Shown piece by piece: positions 27,533 to 38,788 of a DNA stretch of 64,000 nt. The stretch comes from Streptomyces sp. KMM 9044 (GTDB taxonomy: Bacteria > Actinomycetota > Actinomycetes > Streptomycetales > Streptomycetaceae), in NCBI RefSeq assembly GCF_024701375.2, contig NZ_CP113910.1, positions 2,914,001 through 2,978,000 on the forward strand, written 5' to 3'. The translations under genes were made by a program, and so were the position numbers. Every line of letters starts with the position of its first letter. The stretch's first letter is position 1. The notes beneath the pieces were generated by a model. That model did not search any database. It was given only the letters and a program-made list of their open reading frames with translations, and was not told the DNA's origin.

Positions 27533-27718
27533 TTACCAGGAACTCTTGGTCACGCCCGGCAGCTCGCCACGGTGAGCCATCTCACGAAGGCACACGCGGC
27601 ACAGGCCGAACTTGCGGTACACGGAGTGCGGACGACCGCAGCGCTGGCAACGGGTGTAGCCGCGCACTCCGAACTTGGGCTTGCGAGCAGCCTTCGCGAT
27701 GAGAGCCTTCTTCGCCAT
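27533..27718 (-). CDS. rpsN: 30S ribosomal protein S14, zinc-binding type (S14 type Z)
   Basis: 61 aa from ATG 27718: [21 protein letters not shown] then the zinc ribbon C-x2-C...C-x2-C ([24 protein letters not shown]). All four cysteines are present, so this is the C+ form; Streptomyces commonly carry a zinc-independent paralogue elsewhere under Zur control. Five bases after the rplE stop, so translated with it. Confidence 0.97.
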   Translation of the reverse strand: MAKKALIAKAARKPKFGVRGYTRCQRCGRPHSVYRKFGLCRVCLREMAHRGELPGVTKSSW

Positions 27719-27723
27719 CTCGC

Positions 27724-28281
27724 TCACGCCTCCTTGAACGGGAAGCCGAGGTGACGGAGAAGGGCACGGCCCTCTTCGTCATTGGTCGCCGTGGTGACCA
27801 CGGTGATGTCCATACCCCGGACACGGTCGATCTTGTCCTGATCGATCTCGTGGAACATGACCTGCTCCGTGAGACCGAAGGTGTAGTTGCCACGGCCGTC
27901 GAACTGCTTGGGGGACAGACCACGGAAGTCGCGGATGCGCGGCAGCGCGAGCGACAGGGTGCGGTCCAGGAACTCCCACATGCGGTCGCCACGGAGGGTG
28001 ACGTGGGCGCCGATCGGCTGGCCCTCACGCAGCTTGAACTGCGCGATGGACTTGCGGGCCTTGGTGACGGCCGGCTTCTGACCGGTGATCGTGGTGAGGT
28101 CGCGCACGGCGCCGTCCATCAACTTGGAGTCGCGGGCGGCGTCGCCCACACCCATGTTGACCACGATCTTGACGAGGCCGGGAACCTGCATGACGTTCTC
28201 GTAGGAGAACTGCTCACGCAGCTTGCCCGCGATCTCCTCGCGGTACTTCGTCTTCAGACGCGGAGTGGTGGTGGTCGTCAT
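27724..28281 (-). CDS. rplE: 50S ribosomal protein L5
   Basis: 5S rRNA-binding protein of the central protuberance. 185 aa. Visible core: [72 protein letters not shown], and the closing [20 protein letters not shown]. Its ATG overlaps the stop of rplX by one base (TGATG). Confidence 0.98.
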   Translation of the reverse strand: MTTTTTPRLKTKYREEIAGKLREQFSYENVMQVPGLVKIVVNMGVGDAARDSKLMDGAVRDLTTITGQKPAVTKARKSIAQFKLREGQPIGAHVTLRGDRMWEFLDRTLSLALPRIRDFRGLSPKQFDGRGNYTFGLTEQVMFHEIDQDKIDRVRGMDITVVTTATNDEEGRALLRHLGFPFKEA

Positions 28282-28604
28282 CAGATGTCCTCACCCGTCC
28301 GCTTGGCAACGCGGATCTTGTTGCCTTCGTCGTCGAAGCGGTAGCCGACGCGGGTGACGACCTTCTGGCCGTCCTTCTCCACGACGAGCTGAACGTTGCT
28401 GACGTGGACCGGGGCCTCGGTGGTCACGATCCCGCCGGCCTGCGAACCGCGGGCGGTCGGGGCGGCCTTGGTGTGCTTCTTGACCCGGTTGACGCCCTCG
28501 ACCAGGACGCGGTCCTCGCGCGGGTAAGCGGCAATGACCTTGCCCTGCTTGCCCTTGTCCTTGCCGGTGACGACCTGGACCAGGTCACCCTTCTTGATCT
28601 TCAT
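28281..28604 (-). CDS. rplX: 50S ribosomal protein L24
   Basis: Assembly-initiating protein with a KOW motif. 107 aa from ATG 28604: [43 protein letters not shown] six bases upstream overlaps the rplN stop and is an alternative start, but the ATG matches the family start. The stop overlaps the rplE start. Confidence 0.97.
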   Translation of the reverse strand: MKIKKGDLVQVVTGKDKGKQGKVIAAYPREDRVLVEGVNRVKKHTKAAPTARGSQAGGIVTTEAPVHVSNVQLVVEKDGQKVVTRVGYRFDDEGNKIRVAKRTGEDI

Positions 28605-28606
28605 GC

Positions 28607-28975
28607 TCACAGCACCTCCGGCGCGAGGGAGATGATCTTCATGAACTTCTTCTCGCGCAGCTCTCGGCCGACCGGGCCGAAGATACGGGTGCCACGAGGG
28701 TCGCCGTCGTTCTTCAGAATGACGGCGGCGTTCTCGTCGAAGCGGATGTACGAGCCGTCCGGACGGCGACGCTCCTTGACGGTGCGAACGATGACCGCCT
28801 TGATGACGTCACCCTTCTTCACGTTGCCACCGGGGATCGCGTCCTTGACGGTGGCGACGATGACGTCACCGATGCCCGCGTAGCGACGACCGGAGCCACC
28901 GAGCACACGGATGCAAAGGATTTCCTTCGCCCCCGTGTTGTCGGCGACGCGCAGTCGCGACTCCTGCTGGATCAC
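28607..28975 (-). CDS. rplN: 50S ribosomal protein L14
   Basis: Large-subunit interface protein. 122 aa, a typical size: [46 protein letters not shown], then [38 protein letters not shown] and the ending [24 protein letters not shown]. First gene after the double hairpin that separates the S10 and spc gene groups. Confidence 0.98.
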   Translation of the reverse strand: MIQQESRLRVADNTGAKEILCIRVLGGSGRRYAGIGDVIVATVKDAIPGGNVKKGDVIKAVIVRTVKERRRPDGSYIRFDENAAVILKNDGDPRGTRIFGPVGRELREKKFMKIISLAPEVL

Positions 28976-29003
28976 GTCTATCTCCTGATTGTCTGCCGGT
29001 TCC

Positions 29004-29073
29004 CCGGGGGCCGGTCACCTGGACCGGCCCCCGGAGCCTGGCGGAACTGTCCTGCGAGGGGTGCCTCGCAGGA
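29004..29073 (-). terminator. Tandem hairpins at the S10/spc border
   Basis: Two perfect hairpins lie in the 101-base gap after rpsQ: TCCTGCGAGG/CCTCGCAGGA (29050-29059/29064-29073, 4-base loop) then a 13-bp stem (29004-29016/29022-29034, 5-base loop). They probably terminate or attenuate the rpsJ-rpsQ transcript before rplN. Confidence 0.75.
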
Positions 29074-29076
29074 AAC

Positions 29077-29358
29077 TTACTTGGCCTTCTCGAGGACCTC
29101 GACGATGCGCCAGTGCTTGGTCGCGGACATCGGCCGGGTCTCCATCAGGAGGACACGGTCGCCGACGCCGGCCGAGTTCTGCTCGTCGTGGGCCTTGAGC
29201 TTGCTCGTGCTGCGGATGACCTTGCCGTACAGCGCGTGCTTCTTGCGGTCCTCGACGGCGACGACGACGGTCTTGTCCATCTTGTCGCTGACGACGATGC
29301 CCTCGCGGGTCTTGCGGAAGCCCCGCTGGTCGTTCTCAGTCACGTTGTTCTCGCTCAT
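29077..29358 (-). CDS. rpsQ: 30S ribosomal protein S17
   Basis: Early 16S-binding OB-fold protein. 93 aa with an actinobacterial N-terminal extension ([20 protein letters not shown]), then [38 protein letters not shown] and [28 protein letters not shown]. Its ATG overlaps the rpmC stop by one base; last gene of the S10 group. Confidence 0.98.
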   Translation of the reverse strand: MSENNVTENDQRGFRKTREGIVVSDKMDKTVVVAVEDRKKHALYGKVIRSTSKLKAHDEQNSAGVGDRVLLMETRPMSATKHWRIVEVLEKAK

Positions 29359-29582
29359 CAGGCGCTCTCCACCGTTTCGATGCCCAGCTCACGCTCGCGC
29401 ATCAGGGTGTAGATCCGCGCGATGTCCTTACGGACCGCCTTGAGACGGCCGTGGTTCTCGAGCTGTCCGGTCGCCGCCTGGAAGCGGAGGTTGAACAGCT
29501 CTTCCTTGGACTCGCGGAGCTTCGCGAGAAGCTCCTCGTTGTCCAGTTCGCGCAGCTCGGACGCCTTGGTACCGGCCGACAT
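29358..29582 (-). CDS. rpmC: 50S ribosomal protein L29
   Basis: Two-helix protein at the tunnel exit, docking site for SRP and trigger factor. 74 aa from ATG 29582: [59 protein letters not shown] in outline. It overlaps rplP at its start and rpsQ at its end by single bases, so the three genes are translationally linked. Confidence 0.97.
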   Translation of the reverse strand: MSAGTKASELRELDNEELLAKLRESKEELFNLRFQAATGQLENHGRLKAVRKDIARIYTLMRERELGIETVESA

Positions 29583-30001
29583 CACGCTTCACCTGCCTCG
29601 CGCTTGACGATCCGGCACTTCATCGGCAGCTTGTGGGCCGCACGAGTCAGCGCCTCACGGGCGATCTTTTCGTTGGGGTAGGACAGCTCGAACATGACCC
29701 GGCCCGGGTGCACGTTCGCGATCCACCACTCGGGAGAACCCTTACCGGAACCCATGCGGGTCTCGGCAGGCTTCTTCGTCAGCGGGCGGTCCGGGTAGAT
29801 GTTGATCCAGACCTTGCCGCCACGCTTGATGTGGCGGGTCATCGCGATACGGGCCGCCTCGATCTGGCGGTTGGTCACGTACGCCGGCGTGAGGGCCTGG
29901 ATGCCGTACTCGCCGAACGCGACCGTCGTACCGCCCTTGGCCTGACCACGACGCTTCGGGTGGTGCTGCTTGCGGTGCTTGACCCTACGGGGGATCAGCA
30001 T
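29582..30001 (-). CDS. rplP: 50S ribosomal protein L16
   Basis: Organises the A-site region of the large subunit. 139 aa: [30 protein letters not shown]..., with the L16 signatures [30 protein letters not shown] and the C-terminal [18 protein letters not shown]. It lies five bases after the rpsC stop. Confidence 0.98.
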   Translation of the reverse strand: MLIPRRVKHRKQHHPKRRGQAKGGTTVAFGEYGIQALTPAYVTNRQIEAARIAMTRHIKRGGKVWINIYPDRPLTKKPAETRMGSGKGSPEWWIANVHPGRVMFELSYPNEKIAREALTRAAHKLPMKCRIVKREAGEA

Positions 30002-30006
30002 GTCGG

Positions 30007-30837
30007 TCAGGCCTCCGTTCCGGTGCTCTCAGCCGGAGCGGCGGCGGGAGCCTCGGCCTTGGGGGCCTCGGCAGCCGGAGCCTGCTGCGGCTTGCGACCG
30101 CGCCCGCCACGCTCGCCACCGCGGCCACCACGGCCGGCCGGGCGGTCGGCACCGCCACGGGCCGGACGGTTGCCGGCGCGGGCGGCGGCGTTCTCGGCGC
30201 GGACCTCGGCGATGTTCTTGACGTCGCCCTTGTAGATCCAGACCTTCACGCCGATGCGGCCGAAGGTCGTCTTGGCCTCGAAGAAGCCGTAGTCCACGTT
30301 CGCGCGGAGCGTGTGCAGGGGCACGCGGCCCTCGCGGTAGAACTCCGAGCGGGACATCTCGGCGCCGCCGAGACGGCCACCGCACTGGATCTTGATGCCC
30401 TTGGCGCCCGCCTTCATCGACGACTGCATGCTCTTGCGCATGGCGCGGCGGAAGGAGACGCGGGAGGAGAGCTGCTCGGCGACGGCCTGGGCCACGAGCT
30501 GAGCGTCCGTCTCGGGGTTCTTGACCTCGAGGATGTTCAGCTGGACCTGCTTGCCCGTGAGCTTCTCGAGGTCGCCGCGGATGCGGTCGGCCTCGGCGCC
30601 GCGGCGGCCGATGACGATGCCCGGACGCGCGGTGTGGATGTCCACACGCACACGGTCACGGGTGCGCTCGATCTCCACCTTCGAGATGCCGGCGCGCTCC
30701 ATGCCGGACGTCATCATCCGACGGATGGCGACGTCTTCCTTGACGTAGTCCTTGTACAGCTTGTCGGCGTACCAACGCGACTTGAAGTCGGTGGTGATGC
30801 CGAGCCGGAACCCATGCGGGTTTACCTTCTGGCCCAT
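30007..30837 (-). CDS. rpsC: 30S ribosomal protein S3
   Basis: mRNA-entry protein of the small subunit. 276 aa: [26 protein letters not shown], a type II KH domain ([23 protein letters not shown]) and the C-terminal S3 domain ([35 protein letters not shown]). The last 60 residues are a Gly/Arg/Ala-rich tail ([18 protein letters not shown]...), longer than in E. coli but typical of actinobacteria. The ATG overlaps the rplV stop (TAATG). Confidence 0.98.
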   Translation of the reverse strand: MGQKVNPHGFRLGITTDFKSRWYADKLYKDYVKEDVAIRRMMTSGMERAGISKVEIERTRDRVRVDIHTARPGIVIGRRGAEADRIRGDLEKLTGKQVQLNILEVKNPETDAQLVAQAVAEQLSSRVSFRRAMRKSMQSSMKAGAKGIKIQCGGRLGGAEMSRSEFYREGRVPLHTLRANVDYGFFEAKTTFGRIGVKVWIYKGDVKNIAEVRAENAAARAGNRPARGGADRPAGRGGRGGERGGRGRKPQQAPAAEAPKAEAPAAAPAESTGTEA

Positions 30838-31184
30838 TACCGGGTTCCTTCCTTGCTGCTGACGACCACGGTGATGTGGCTGGTCCGCTTGCGGATCCGG
30901 TAGGCGCGGCCCTGGGCGCGCGGCCGGAACCGCTTCAGGGTCGGACCCTCGTCGACGTACGCCTCGGAGATGAAGAGGCTGTCGGCGTCGGTGTGGTCGT
31001 AGTTGTGCGCGGCGTTGGCAATGGCGCTGTCCAGCACCTTGCTGACCGGCACGCTCGCGGCCTGCGGGGCGAAGCGCAGGACCGCCTGAGCCTCCGTGGC
31101 GTCCATGCCACGGATGAGGTCCACCACGCGGCGGGCCTTCATGGGCGTGACGCGGATGTACCGCGCCTGGGCCCTGGCTTCCAT
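30837..31184 (-). CDS. rplV: 50S ribosomal protein L22
   Basis: Lines the exit tunnel. 115 aa from ATG 31184 ([26 protein letters not shown]), chosen because a good Shine-Dalgarno (GGAAGGAC) precedes it; an in-frame ATG at 31214 would add ten residues but has its GGGGTGGA too close. The beta-hairpin [24 protein letters not shown] is intact, with no insertion of the type seen in macrolide resistance. Confidence 0.96.
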   Translation of the reverse strand: MEARAQARYIRVTPMKARRVVDLIRGMDATEAQAVLRFAPQAASVPVSKVLDSAIANAAHNYDHTDADSLFISEAYVDEGPTLKRFRPRAQGRAYRIRKRTSHITVVVSSKEGTR

Positions 31185-31226
31185 GGTTGTCCTTCCAGTG
31201 TCTGTCATGGTCATTCCACCCCGCCT

Positions 31227-31508
31227 TTAGCGGCGCTTCGACTTCCGGTCGTCCTTGACGTGACCCCGGAAGGTGCGCGTCGGCGAGAACTCGCCGAGCT
31301 TGTGGCCGACCATCGACTCGGTGACGAACACCGGAATGTGGGTCTTGCCGTTGTGCACCGCGATCGTGTGGCCGAGCATGGCCGGGACGATCATCGAGCG
31401 ACGGGACCAGGTCTTGATGACGTTCTTGGTACCAGCTTCGTTCTGGACGTCCACCTTCTTGATCAGGTGGTCGTCGACGAAGGGCCCCTTCTTGAGACTC
31501 CGCGGCAT
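31227..31508 (-). CDS. rpsS: 30S ribosomal protein S19
   Basis: Head protein contacting S13. 93 aa, [40 protein letters not shown], with the signature [28 protein letters not shown] region (split here only for description). It lies 12 bases after rplB and 42 before the rplV start chosen. Confidence 0.98.
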   Translation of the reverse strand: MPRSLKKGPFVDDHLIKKVDVQNEAGTKNVIKTWSRRSMIVPAMLGHTIAVHNGKTHIPVFVTESMVGHKLGEFSPTRTFRGHVKDDRKSKRR

Positions 31509-31520
31509 CTAAACCCGCTC

Positions 31521-32357
31521 CTAGCGCTTCTTGTTCGTCTTGCGGCGGCGGACGATGTACTTGTTCGACGCCTTCTTGGGCGAACGAGTACGGCCTTCCT
31601 TCTGACCCCACGGGGACACCGGGTGGCGGCCACCGGAGGTACGGCCCTCACCACCACCGTGCGGGTGGTCCACCGGGTTCATGACCACACCACGCACGGT
31701 CGGGCGGACGCCCAGCCAGCGCTTGCGCCCGGCCTTGCCCCAGTTGATGTTGCTCTGCTCGGCGTTGCCGACCTCGCCGACGGTGGCGCGGCAGCGGACG
31801 TCGACCAGGCGGATCTCACCGGAGGGCATGCGGAGGTGAGCCATGGAGCCCTCCTTCGCGAGCAGCTGCACCGAGGCGCCGGCGGAGCGGGCGAACTTGG
31901 CGCCGCCGCCGGGACGCAGCTCGATGGCGTGCAGCGTGGTACCGACCGGGATGTTGCGCAGGGCGAGGTTGTTGCCCGGCTTGATGTCAGCCCCGGGACC
32001 GTTCTCCACGCGGTCGCCCTGCTGCAGGTTGCGCGGGGCGAGGATGTAGCGCTTCTCGCCGTCCGCGTAGTGCAGCAGCGCGATGCGCGCGGTGCGGTTG
32101 GGGTCGTACTCGATGTGCGCGACCTTCGCCGGCACGCCGTCCTTGTCGTGACGACGGAAGTCGATCACGCGGTAGGCGCGCTTGTGTCCGCCACCCTGGT
32201 GGCGGACGGTCACACGACCTGAGTTGTTACGGCCGCCCTTGCTGTGCAGGGGACGGACCAGCGACTTCTCCGGCGTGGACCGCGTGACCTCGACGAAGTC
32301 GGCGACGCTGGAGCCACGACGGCCCGGCGTAGTCGGCTTGTACTTGCGGATTCCCAT
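31521..32357 (-). CDS. rplB: 50S ribosomal protein L2
   Basis: Essential for subunit joining and peptidyl transfer. 278 aa: [21 protein letters not shown], the RNA-binding domain with [26 protein letters not shown], the KOW-like middle, and the C-terminal signature [17 protein letters not shown] with the critical histidine. Ends with the basic [18 protein letters not shown]. Confidence 0.98.
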   Translation of the reverse strand: MGIRKYKPTTPGRRGSSVADFVEVTRSTPEKSLVRPLHSKGGRNNSGRVTVRHQGGGHKRAYRVIDFRRHDKDGVPAKVAHIEYDPNRTARIALLHYADGEKRYILAPRNLQQGDRVENGPGADIKPGNNLALRNIPVGTTLHAIELRPGGGAKFARSAGASVQLLAKEGSMAHLRMPSGEIRLVDVRCRATVGEVGNAEQSNINWGKAGRKRWLGVRPTVRGVVMNPVDHPHGGGEGRTSGGRHPVSPWGQKEGRTRSPKKASNKYIVRRRKTNKKR

Positions 32358-32397
32358 TTCTCAGTCCTCGTCCGATTCCGGACGATCCGGACCTCCG

Positions 32398-32817
32398 TCA
32401 GGAGGTCGGACCGCCGAAGATGTCGATACGGTCGCCCTCGGCAAGGGTCACGATCGCGCGCTTGGTACCCGCGCGCTGGCCGAAGCCGGTGCGGGTGCGC
32501 TTGCGCTTGCCCTGGCGGTTGATCGTGTTGACCCCGGTGACCTTGACCGAGAAGACCGCCTGCACGGCCTCCTTGATCTCCGTCTTGTTGGAGCCCGGAG
32601 CGACGATGAACGTGTACTTGTTCTCGTCGATGAGCGCGTAGCTCTTCTCCGACACGACCGGCTTGATCAGGACGTCACGGGGGTCCGTGTACGACTTGCT
32701 CGCCGGGGTGACGACGGTGTTCTTGCCCTCGGTGGCGTGACGGCGCGCCTTGGCGACGCGTGCGGCCTTGGCCTTCTTCGCCGCCTTGGAGGCGATGGAG
32801 GGGTGACGGACTGCCAT
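32398..32817 (-). CDS. rplW: 50S ribosomal protein L23
   Basis: Tunnel-exit protein and trigger-factor docking site. 139 aa with a basic N-terminal extension of about 45 residues ([20 protein letters not shown]...), which is characteristic of Streptomyces, before the core [26 protein letters not shown]. End [20 protein letters not shown]. The ATG overlaps the rplD stop by one base. Confidence 0.97.
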   Translation of the reverse strand: MAVRHPSIASKAAKKAKAARVAKARRHATEGKNTVVTPASKSYTDPRDVLIKPVVSEKSYALIDENKYTFIVAPGSNKTEIKEAVQAVFSVKVTGVNTINRQGKRKRTRTGFGQRAGTKRAIVTLAEGDRIDIFGGPTS

Positions 32818-33476
32818 CAGACCTCGCTCCCTTCGTTGTCGTTGGCCTTGTTCGGGCCGGCGACGAAGGACTCGAAAGCGGCCTTGGTGAAGACCACGTC
32901 GTCCGAGACGAGAACGTCGTACGTGTTCAGCTGGCCCGGCTCCAGGATGTGGACCTGGGGCAGGTTGCGGGCGGAGAGCCACGCGGCCTCGTCGGCGCGG
33001 TCGACGACCAGGAGCAGGTTCTTGCGCTCCGAGATCTTGCCGAACAGCGTCCGAGCGGCCTTCGTGGAGGGGTTCTCGCCCTCGATCACGCCGGTGATGA
33101 CGTGAATGCGGTCGTGGCGGGCCCGGTCGGTGAGGGCGTGGCGCAGGGCCGCGGCCTTCATCTTCTTCGGGGTCCGCTGCGAGTAGTCACGCGGCTGCGG
33201 GCCGTGGACGACGCCACCGCCGGCGAACTGCGGCGCACGGGTCGAGCCCTGGCGGGCGCGGCCGGTGCCCTTCTGGCGGTACGGCTTCCTGCCGCCACCA
33301 CGGACTTCACCGCGACGCTTTGTCTTGTGCGTGCCCTGGCGGGCAGCGGCGTTCTGCGCGACGACGACCTGGTGGATCAGCGGGATGCTGATCTTCTCCA
33401 CGCCGAAGATCTCCGCGGGGAGCTCGACGCTTCCGGTCTTCTCGCCTGCAGGCGAAAGGATGTCAACAGTGCTCAT
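32817..33476 (-). CDS. rplD: 50S ribosomal protein L4
   Basis: Early-assembly protein whose loop reaches the exit tunnel. 219 aa: [25 protein letters not shown], the tunnel loop [34 protein letters not shown] (described in parts) and the C-terminal [19 protein letters not shown]. In E. coli L4 represses the S10 operon by binding its leader; whether it does so here is unknown. Eight bases after rplC. Confidence 0.98.
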   Translation of the reverse strand: MSTVDILSPAGEKTGSVELPAEIFGVEKISIPLIHQVVVAQNAAARQGTHKTKRRGEVRGGGRKPYRQKGTGRARQGSTRAPQFAGGGVVHGPQPRDYSQRTPKKMKAAALRHALTDRARHDRIHVITGVIEGENPSTKAARTLFGKISERKNLLLVVDRADEAAWLSARNLPQVHILEPGQLNTYDVLVSDDVVFTKAAFESFVAGPNKANDNEGSEV

Positions 33477-33484
33477 CGGTTACC

Positions 33485-34129
33485 TCAGGCCCCCTTGGCC
33501 GCGGTGCGGACCAGGACGAGGCCGCCGTTCGGACCGGGAACCGCGCCCTTGATGAGCAGCAGACCCTTCTCCGCGTCAACGGCGTGGACGGTCAGGTTCT
33601 GGGTGGTGACCCGCTCGTTGCCCATGCGGCCGGCCATGCGGAGGCCCTTGAACACACGGCCCGGGGTGGCGCAGCCACCGATGGAACCGGGAGAGCGGTG
33701 CTTGCGCTGGGTGCCGTGTCCGGCGCCGAGGCCCTTGAAGTTGTGACGCTTCATGACACCGGCGAAGCCCTTGCCCTTGCTCGTGCCGGTCACGTCGACC
33801 TTGATGCCGGCCTCGAAGACCTCGGCGGTGACTTCCTGACCGAGCGTGTACTCGGCGGCGTCGGCCGTGCGGATCTCGACGAGGTGGCGGCGGGGGGTGA
33901 CGTCGGCCTTGGCGAAGTGACCCTTGAGGGGCTTGTTCACCTTGCGCGGGTCGATCTCGCCGAAGGCGATCTGGACGGACTCGTAGCCGTCGACATCGTT
34001 CGTGCGGACCTGGGTGACGACGTTGGGGTCGGCCTTGACGACGGTGACGGGAACGACACGGTTGTTCGCGTCCCACACCTGCGTCATGCCGAGCTTCTCG
34101 CCCAGGATGCCCTTGATCTGTTTCGTCAT
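33485..34129 (-). CDS. rplC: 50S ribosomal protein L3
   Basis: One of the first proteins in large-subunit assembly, reaching toward the peptidyl-transferase centre. 214 aa: [31 protein letters not shown], the L3 signature [21 protein letters not shown], and [27 protein letters not shown]. The glutamine of the family GGQ-like motif that is methylated in E. coli is not obvious here. 18 bases after rpsJ. Confidence 0.98.
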   Translation of the reverse strand: MTKQIKGILGEKLGMTQVWDANNRVVPVTVVKADPNVVTQVRTNDVDGYESVQIAFGEIDPRKVNKPLKGHFAKADVTPRRHLVEIRTADAAEYTLGQEVTAEVFEAGIKVDVTGTSKGKGFAGVMKRHNFKGLGAGHGTQRKHRSPGSIGGCATPGRVFKGLRMAGRMGNERVTTQNLTVHAVDAEKGLLLIKGAVPGPNGGLVLVRTAAKGA

Positions 34130-34147
34130 CTCTTCAGATCACCGGCC

Positions 34148-34456
34148 TCAGAGCTTGATCTCGATGTCGACACCGGCCGGGAGGTCGAGTCGCATCAGAG
34201 AGTCAACGGTCTTGGGGGTCGGGTCGAGGATGTCGATCAGACGCTTGTGCGTGCGCATCTCGAAGTGCTCGCGCGAGTCCTTGTACTTGTGCGGCGACTT
34301 GATGACGCAGTACACGTTCTTCTCAGTGGGCAGCGGCACCGGGCCCGCGACCGACGCACCAGTGCGAGTCACCGTCTCGACGATCTTCTTCGCCGAAGAG
34401 TCGATGACCTCGTGGTCGTAGGCCTTGAGCCGGATGCGGATCTTCTGTCCCGCCAT
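34148..34456 (-). CDS. rpsJ: 30S ribosomal protein S10
   Basis: First gene of the S10 cluster; also the NusE partner of NusB and NusG in antitermination. 102 aa: [34 protein letters not shown], with [39 protein letters not shown] as the S10 signature. A long leader (up to about 390 bases from the predicted promoter at 34856-34883) precedes it and carries an element shared with the rpsL leader. Confidence 0.98.
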   Translation of the reverse strand: MAGQKIRIRLKAYDHEVIDSSAKKIVETVTRTGASVAGPVPLPTEKNVYCVIKSPHKYKDSREHFEMRTHKRLIDILDPTPKTVDSLMRLDLPAGVDIEIKL

Positions 34457-34532
34457 GGCTGCTTCGTAGTCCTGTCTCTAGTAACGCTCCGGAACCCGGT
34501 GGTGTCCCGCTCTGTCACTCCACCCTCCCCTC

Positions 34533-34559
34533 CTCCGACCCACGCGGTCGGGCGTGTCG
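34533..34559 (-). promoter_or_regulatory. Leader element of rpsJ shared with rpsL
   Basis: The plus-strand sequence CTCCGACCCACGCGGTCGGG followed by CGTGTCG lies 77 bases upstream of the rpsJ start. The same 27 positions occur before rpsL with a single C/T difference. As RNA it folds into a CCGACC/GGTCGG stem with a short loop. Confidence 0.65.
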
Positions 34560-34707
34560 CGCTCCCGCTGACATGAATGTCCCTTGTCGGAACTTCCCTG
34601 CGTGGGAGTGCGGGCCCTTCCGGAACCGCGGGCGGGGGCGAGAGGCCCACCGGGTGCCTGGCCGGCACCCCGCTGACGCTTCCCGGAAGATTCCCGTACG
34701 TCCGCCC

Positions 34708-35028
34708 CTACATCTCTCGATGTATCGCGTAGGGCGACGAGTACTGTGGGACTCGCTTCCGGTCCCCCCGGCGGGAGGCGCGCAGCATCGGCACTCGACC
34801 GAGCAACCCCGTTAGTCTGCCATACGGGACATCGGCCTGGCCAATCGAGCGGGAGAGAATACCCCGGGGGTGGCGGGGGTCAAACCCGGCGGTGCCCCCG
34901 TCGGCGTGCACGCTTCCGCTCGACCCTGACGTCACGGGTTCGCCGGGGTGCCGCACCTGCCAGGACTCCGGCACCTTGATCCGGAAACCGCCCCGCGCGA
35001 CGGTCAGTGCCTCCATGTAGCGGGCCAT
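34708..35028 (-). pseudogene. Possible truncated gene in the S10 upstream region
   Basis: An ATG-initiated frame (MARYMEALTVARGGFRIKVPESW) begins like a conserved Streptomyces hypothetical protein that I recall only loosely, then becomes Gly/Ser/Arg-rich low-complexity sequence. The predicted rpsJ promoter (34856-34883) lies inside it. I read it as an N-terminal remnant whose remainder was deleted. The rest of the gap 34457-35101 holds only the S10 leader. Confidence 0.4.
34856..34883 (-). promoter_or_regulatory. Predicted promoter of the S10 cluster
   Basis: On the minus strand TTGACC (34878-34883), a 16-base spacer and TATTCT (34856-34861). It is identical in both boxes to the rplM promoter. 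Transcription would start near 34849. Confidence 0.6.
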
Positions 35029-35101
35029 GACGCCGCACTCCCCCGTTCACGGCTCGACTGTCTGCGCCGACATCGCCCCATTGTTCGATGCGTGTGTGCG
35101 T

Positions 35102-35434
35102 TCAGCCCCGCTTGGCGACGGTGAGGAGTACGGCCGCGTCCTCGAGTGCCTCCAGGGCGTGCCGGGCAGGCGGGACGACGATCAGGTCGCCGGTCCGGCC
35201 CTCCCACGACGTCTCCCCGCTGGTGAGGCGGATCCGGCCGCGCAGTACCAGCAGGGTCGCCTCGCCGGGGTTCTCGTGCTCGGCGAGGGAGCTTCCGGCG
35301 GTCAGCGCGAGGAGGGTCTGGCGCAGGGTGTGCCTGTGGCCGCCGTGGACCGTGCTCGCGCTGCGGCCGGTGGAGGCGGCGTCAGCGCGTTCCAGGTGCT
35401 CGCGGGCGAGTGCCTCGAGGGAGAGCTTCTGCAT
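35102..35434 (-). CDS. Small cupin-domain protein
   Basis: 110 aa from ATG 35434, one cupin barrel. Motif 1 is HENPGEATLLVLRGRIRLTSG and motif 2 is GDLIVVPPARHALEALED, the usual small single-domain cupin. Its role is unknown; such proteins often sense or bind small ligands or a metal. It lies downstream of gdhA but beyond that gene's strong terminator (35491-35539), so it is probably expressed separately. Confidence 0.88.
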   Translation of the reverse strand: MQKLSLEALAREHLERADAASTGRSASTVHGGHRHTLRQTLLALTAGSSLAEHENPGEATLLVLRGRIRLTSGETSWEGRTGDLIVVPPARHALEALEDAAVLLTVAKRG

Positions 35435-35490
35435 GGGTCCGAGTCTCCACGGCCGGGTCGTGCGGGTACCAGGGCCATGTGGGTCAGTCC

Positions 35491-35539
35491 CCCGGTCCGG
35501 GCGGGGGAAGGCCCTCTGCCCTCCCCCGCCCGGACCGGG
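35491..35539 (-). terminator. Terminator of gdhA
   Basis: A 21-bp stem with one mismatch (35491-35511 with 35519-35539) and a 7-base loop, starting 11 bases after the gdhA stop. It is GC-rich without a T-run. Confidence 0.85.
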
Positions 35540-35549
35540 ACCCGCACCG

Positions 35550-37199
<1,650 letters not shown>

Positions 37200-37246
37200 T
37201 CACACGTTCCGGAGAACCCGTGTGACGGACACGGCGTCTGGCAGGT

Positions 37247-37662
37247 GTGAGATCACGCAGGAGAGCACTGCACGAGCTGGACGGGGAACAACTCCTCCGG
37301 CTGGTGGCCAGGGGCGACCGCGGGGCGTTCGAGGAGCTGTAGCAGCGCACGCCGCCGTGGCTGGCGGTCCGGCTGCGCCGACGATGCGCGGACGAGCAGA
37401 TCGTCGCCGAGGTCCTGCGGGAGACGTACCTGGCGGTGTGGCGCGCTGCCGGCGCGTTCGCCGGCAGCGCGCCGGAGGCACGGCCGTCGGGTGGCTGCGG
37501 ACGATCGCCGCACGTCGCCCCATCGGCGCCTTCCGGCGCCGGGCGCACCACGCCGAACCGCTGGTCGCCGCCGGGCCGGCGACGGTGCCCGCCTCGGAGG
37601 AGGAGGCGCTCGCCGCGAGTGCCGGCGGTGACGTAGGGGGCGCGTTACGGCGCCTGGCACCC
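37247..37662 (+). pseudogene. ECF sigma factor remnant
   Basis: The frame from GTG 37247 reads ELDGEQLLRLVARGDRGAFEEL, then an in-frame TAG (37340-37342) where the family has tyrosine, then LAVRLRRRCADEQIVAEVLRETYLAVWRAAGAFAGS (sigma region 2). Near 37475 the frame shifts to GTAVGWLRTIAARRPIGAFRRRAHHAEP. Region 4 is missing: homology ends at ALRRLAP (about 37662). A stop, a frameshift and a truncation make it non-functional. Confidence 0.8.
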
Positions 37663-37689
37663 TCGACGAGCGCGTCCGGCATCCACCCC

Positions 37690-37930
37690 GAAGACCTACG
37701 CCGGGGAGATCCGGACCACCGGCCCGAAGGTCCGGGCCGGGCGGAGGGCGATGGCCGTCGACGGGCTCGATTCTCGCTGGGCATCGGCACCCACGGCCTC
37801 CTCGGACGGGGCGGGAAAGACCACCCCGATCCGGGCCCTGACCACCGTGACGCGCCCCGCCTGGGGCGAACCGGAGCTGCTCGGCACCCCCGTGAGCGGG
37901 ATGGGCGCCCACCGCGGGAGCTCGCCCCCG
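37690..37930 (+). pseudogene. ABC transporter ATP-binding fragment
   Basis: Scattered pieces in two frames rebuild the beginning of an ABC ATPase: AVDGLD, then FSLGIGTHGLLG in another frame, then the Walker A residue string GAGKTTPIRALTTVTRPAW and ELLGTPVS. The normal xGxGKTT is present but flanked by frame breaks. No Walker B or signature motif follows. From 37930 to about 38130 the sequence is unrecognisable. Confidence 0.6.
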
Positions 37931-38139
37931 TCGGCTTCGTCGTCCGGGACGGCGCAGGCCAGACCGGTCTGGCCGCGCTCGGGGCGACGGTGTGCGGGGC
38001 ACGGTCCGCATGGACCCTGCCGACCGGCTGGCTGGCGTTCCCCCTCCTCGCCCCTCCCCGGACCGGCATTGCGGGACAGGCGGGCGGCCGGCTGCTCCTG
38101 CCGGCCGGCACGGCGGCGGCCCCCGGACGCTTCCGTCTC

Positions 38140-38585
38140 GTCGGGGCTGGCGATCACCGGCAGGCTGTCCGGCCCCAGGACCAGAGGGCGCAGGGTGAGT
38201 GCGGGCCACTGAGGCGGGCCGATGTCGACCTGCCGGGACGCCCAGGCCGCGGTGGACCGGTCCGTGCACACGACGAGGAGGACCGGGGGAATGCCGTACT
38301 TGGCGCACCGGTGGGAGAGGTAGTACGCCCAGCTCGCGGGCTTGCCGGGGTCCCGTTCGCCCTGGGACTCGATCACCGGGACGAATTCGCCGTCCTCGGT
38401 GTCCATCCTCAGCAGCGTGTCCACCCGCCGCTCCACCGGACGGTTTTGTCCGTGAGGTTGGTGGGCAGCGGGGAGACGGGAACAGGCGGCGGAAAGGACA
38501 CGCCGAGCCCTCTGACGGTACGGGCGAAGAGACCCGGGTCCTCCTGGAAGATCCGGTGCAGGGCCTCATGAGATGAGCTGACCAC
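38140..38585 (-). pseudogene. Nuclease-like hypothetical protein, frameshifted and truncated
   Basis: From GTG 38585 the frame reads [28 protein letters not shown] then is shifted near 38440 and continues ERRVDTLLRMDTEDGEFVPVIESQGERDPGKPASWAYYL and LLVVCTDRSTAAWASRQVDIGP. The ExQ after an Asp-containing strand is reminiscent of PD-(D/E)XK nucleases, and the whole resembles a widespread Streptomyces hypothetical family. Homology stops near SPDETEASGG, well short of a full protein. Confidence 0.65.
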
Positions 38586-38700
38586 GATCCGAAGCGAGAG
38601 CCGCACCCCACTCCGTGGGCCGCATACGCCAACCCTTCCCGCGATCGAGTGACAGGCAGGACGCGGAGACTGACACCACCGGTCACCGGCTCCCGGCACC

Positions 38701-38737
38701 GCGAAAGGGCCCGCACGACCGAAGTCGTGCGGGCCCT
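38701..38737 (-). terminator. Terminator of the str operon (after tuf)
   Basis: A perfect 14-bp stem (38706-38719 with 38724-38737) closed, on the minus strand, by a TTCG tetraloop and followed by TTTCGC; 52 bases after the tuf stop. Confidence 0.88.
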
Positions 38738-38788
38738 CTCAGGTGCTCGCGGTGGAGCGACCCGGTCGGATCAGCGAGCAGCCGGAGC

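Noticed and set aside
37930..38130. Further coding remnants between the ABC fragment and nuclease-like fragment
   Set aside because: No stretch resembles a known family strongly enough to name.
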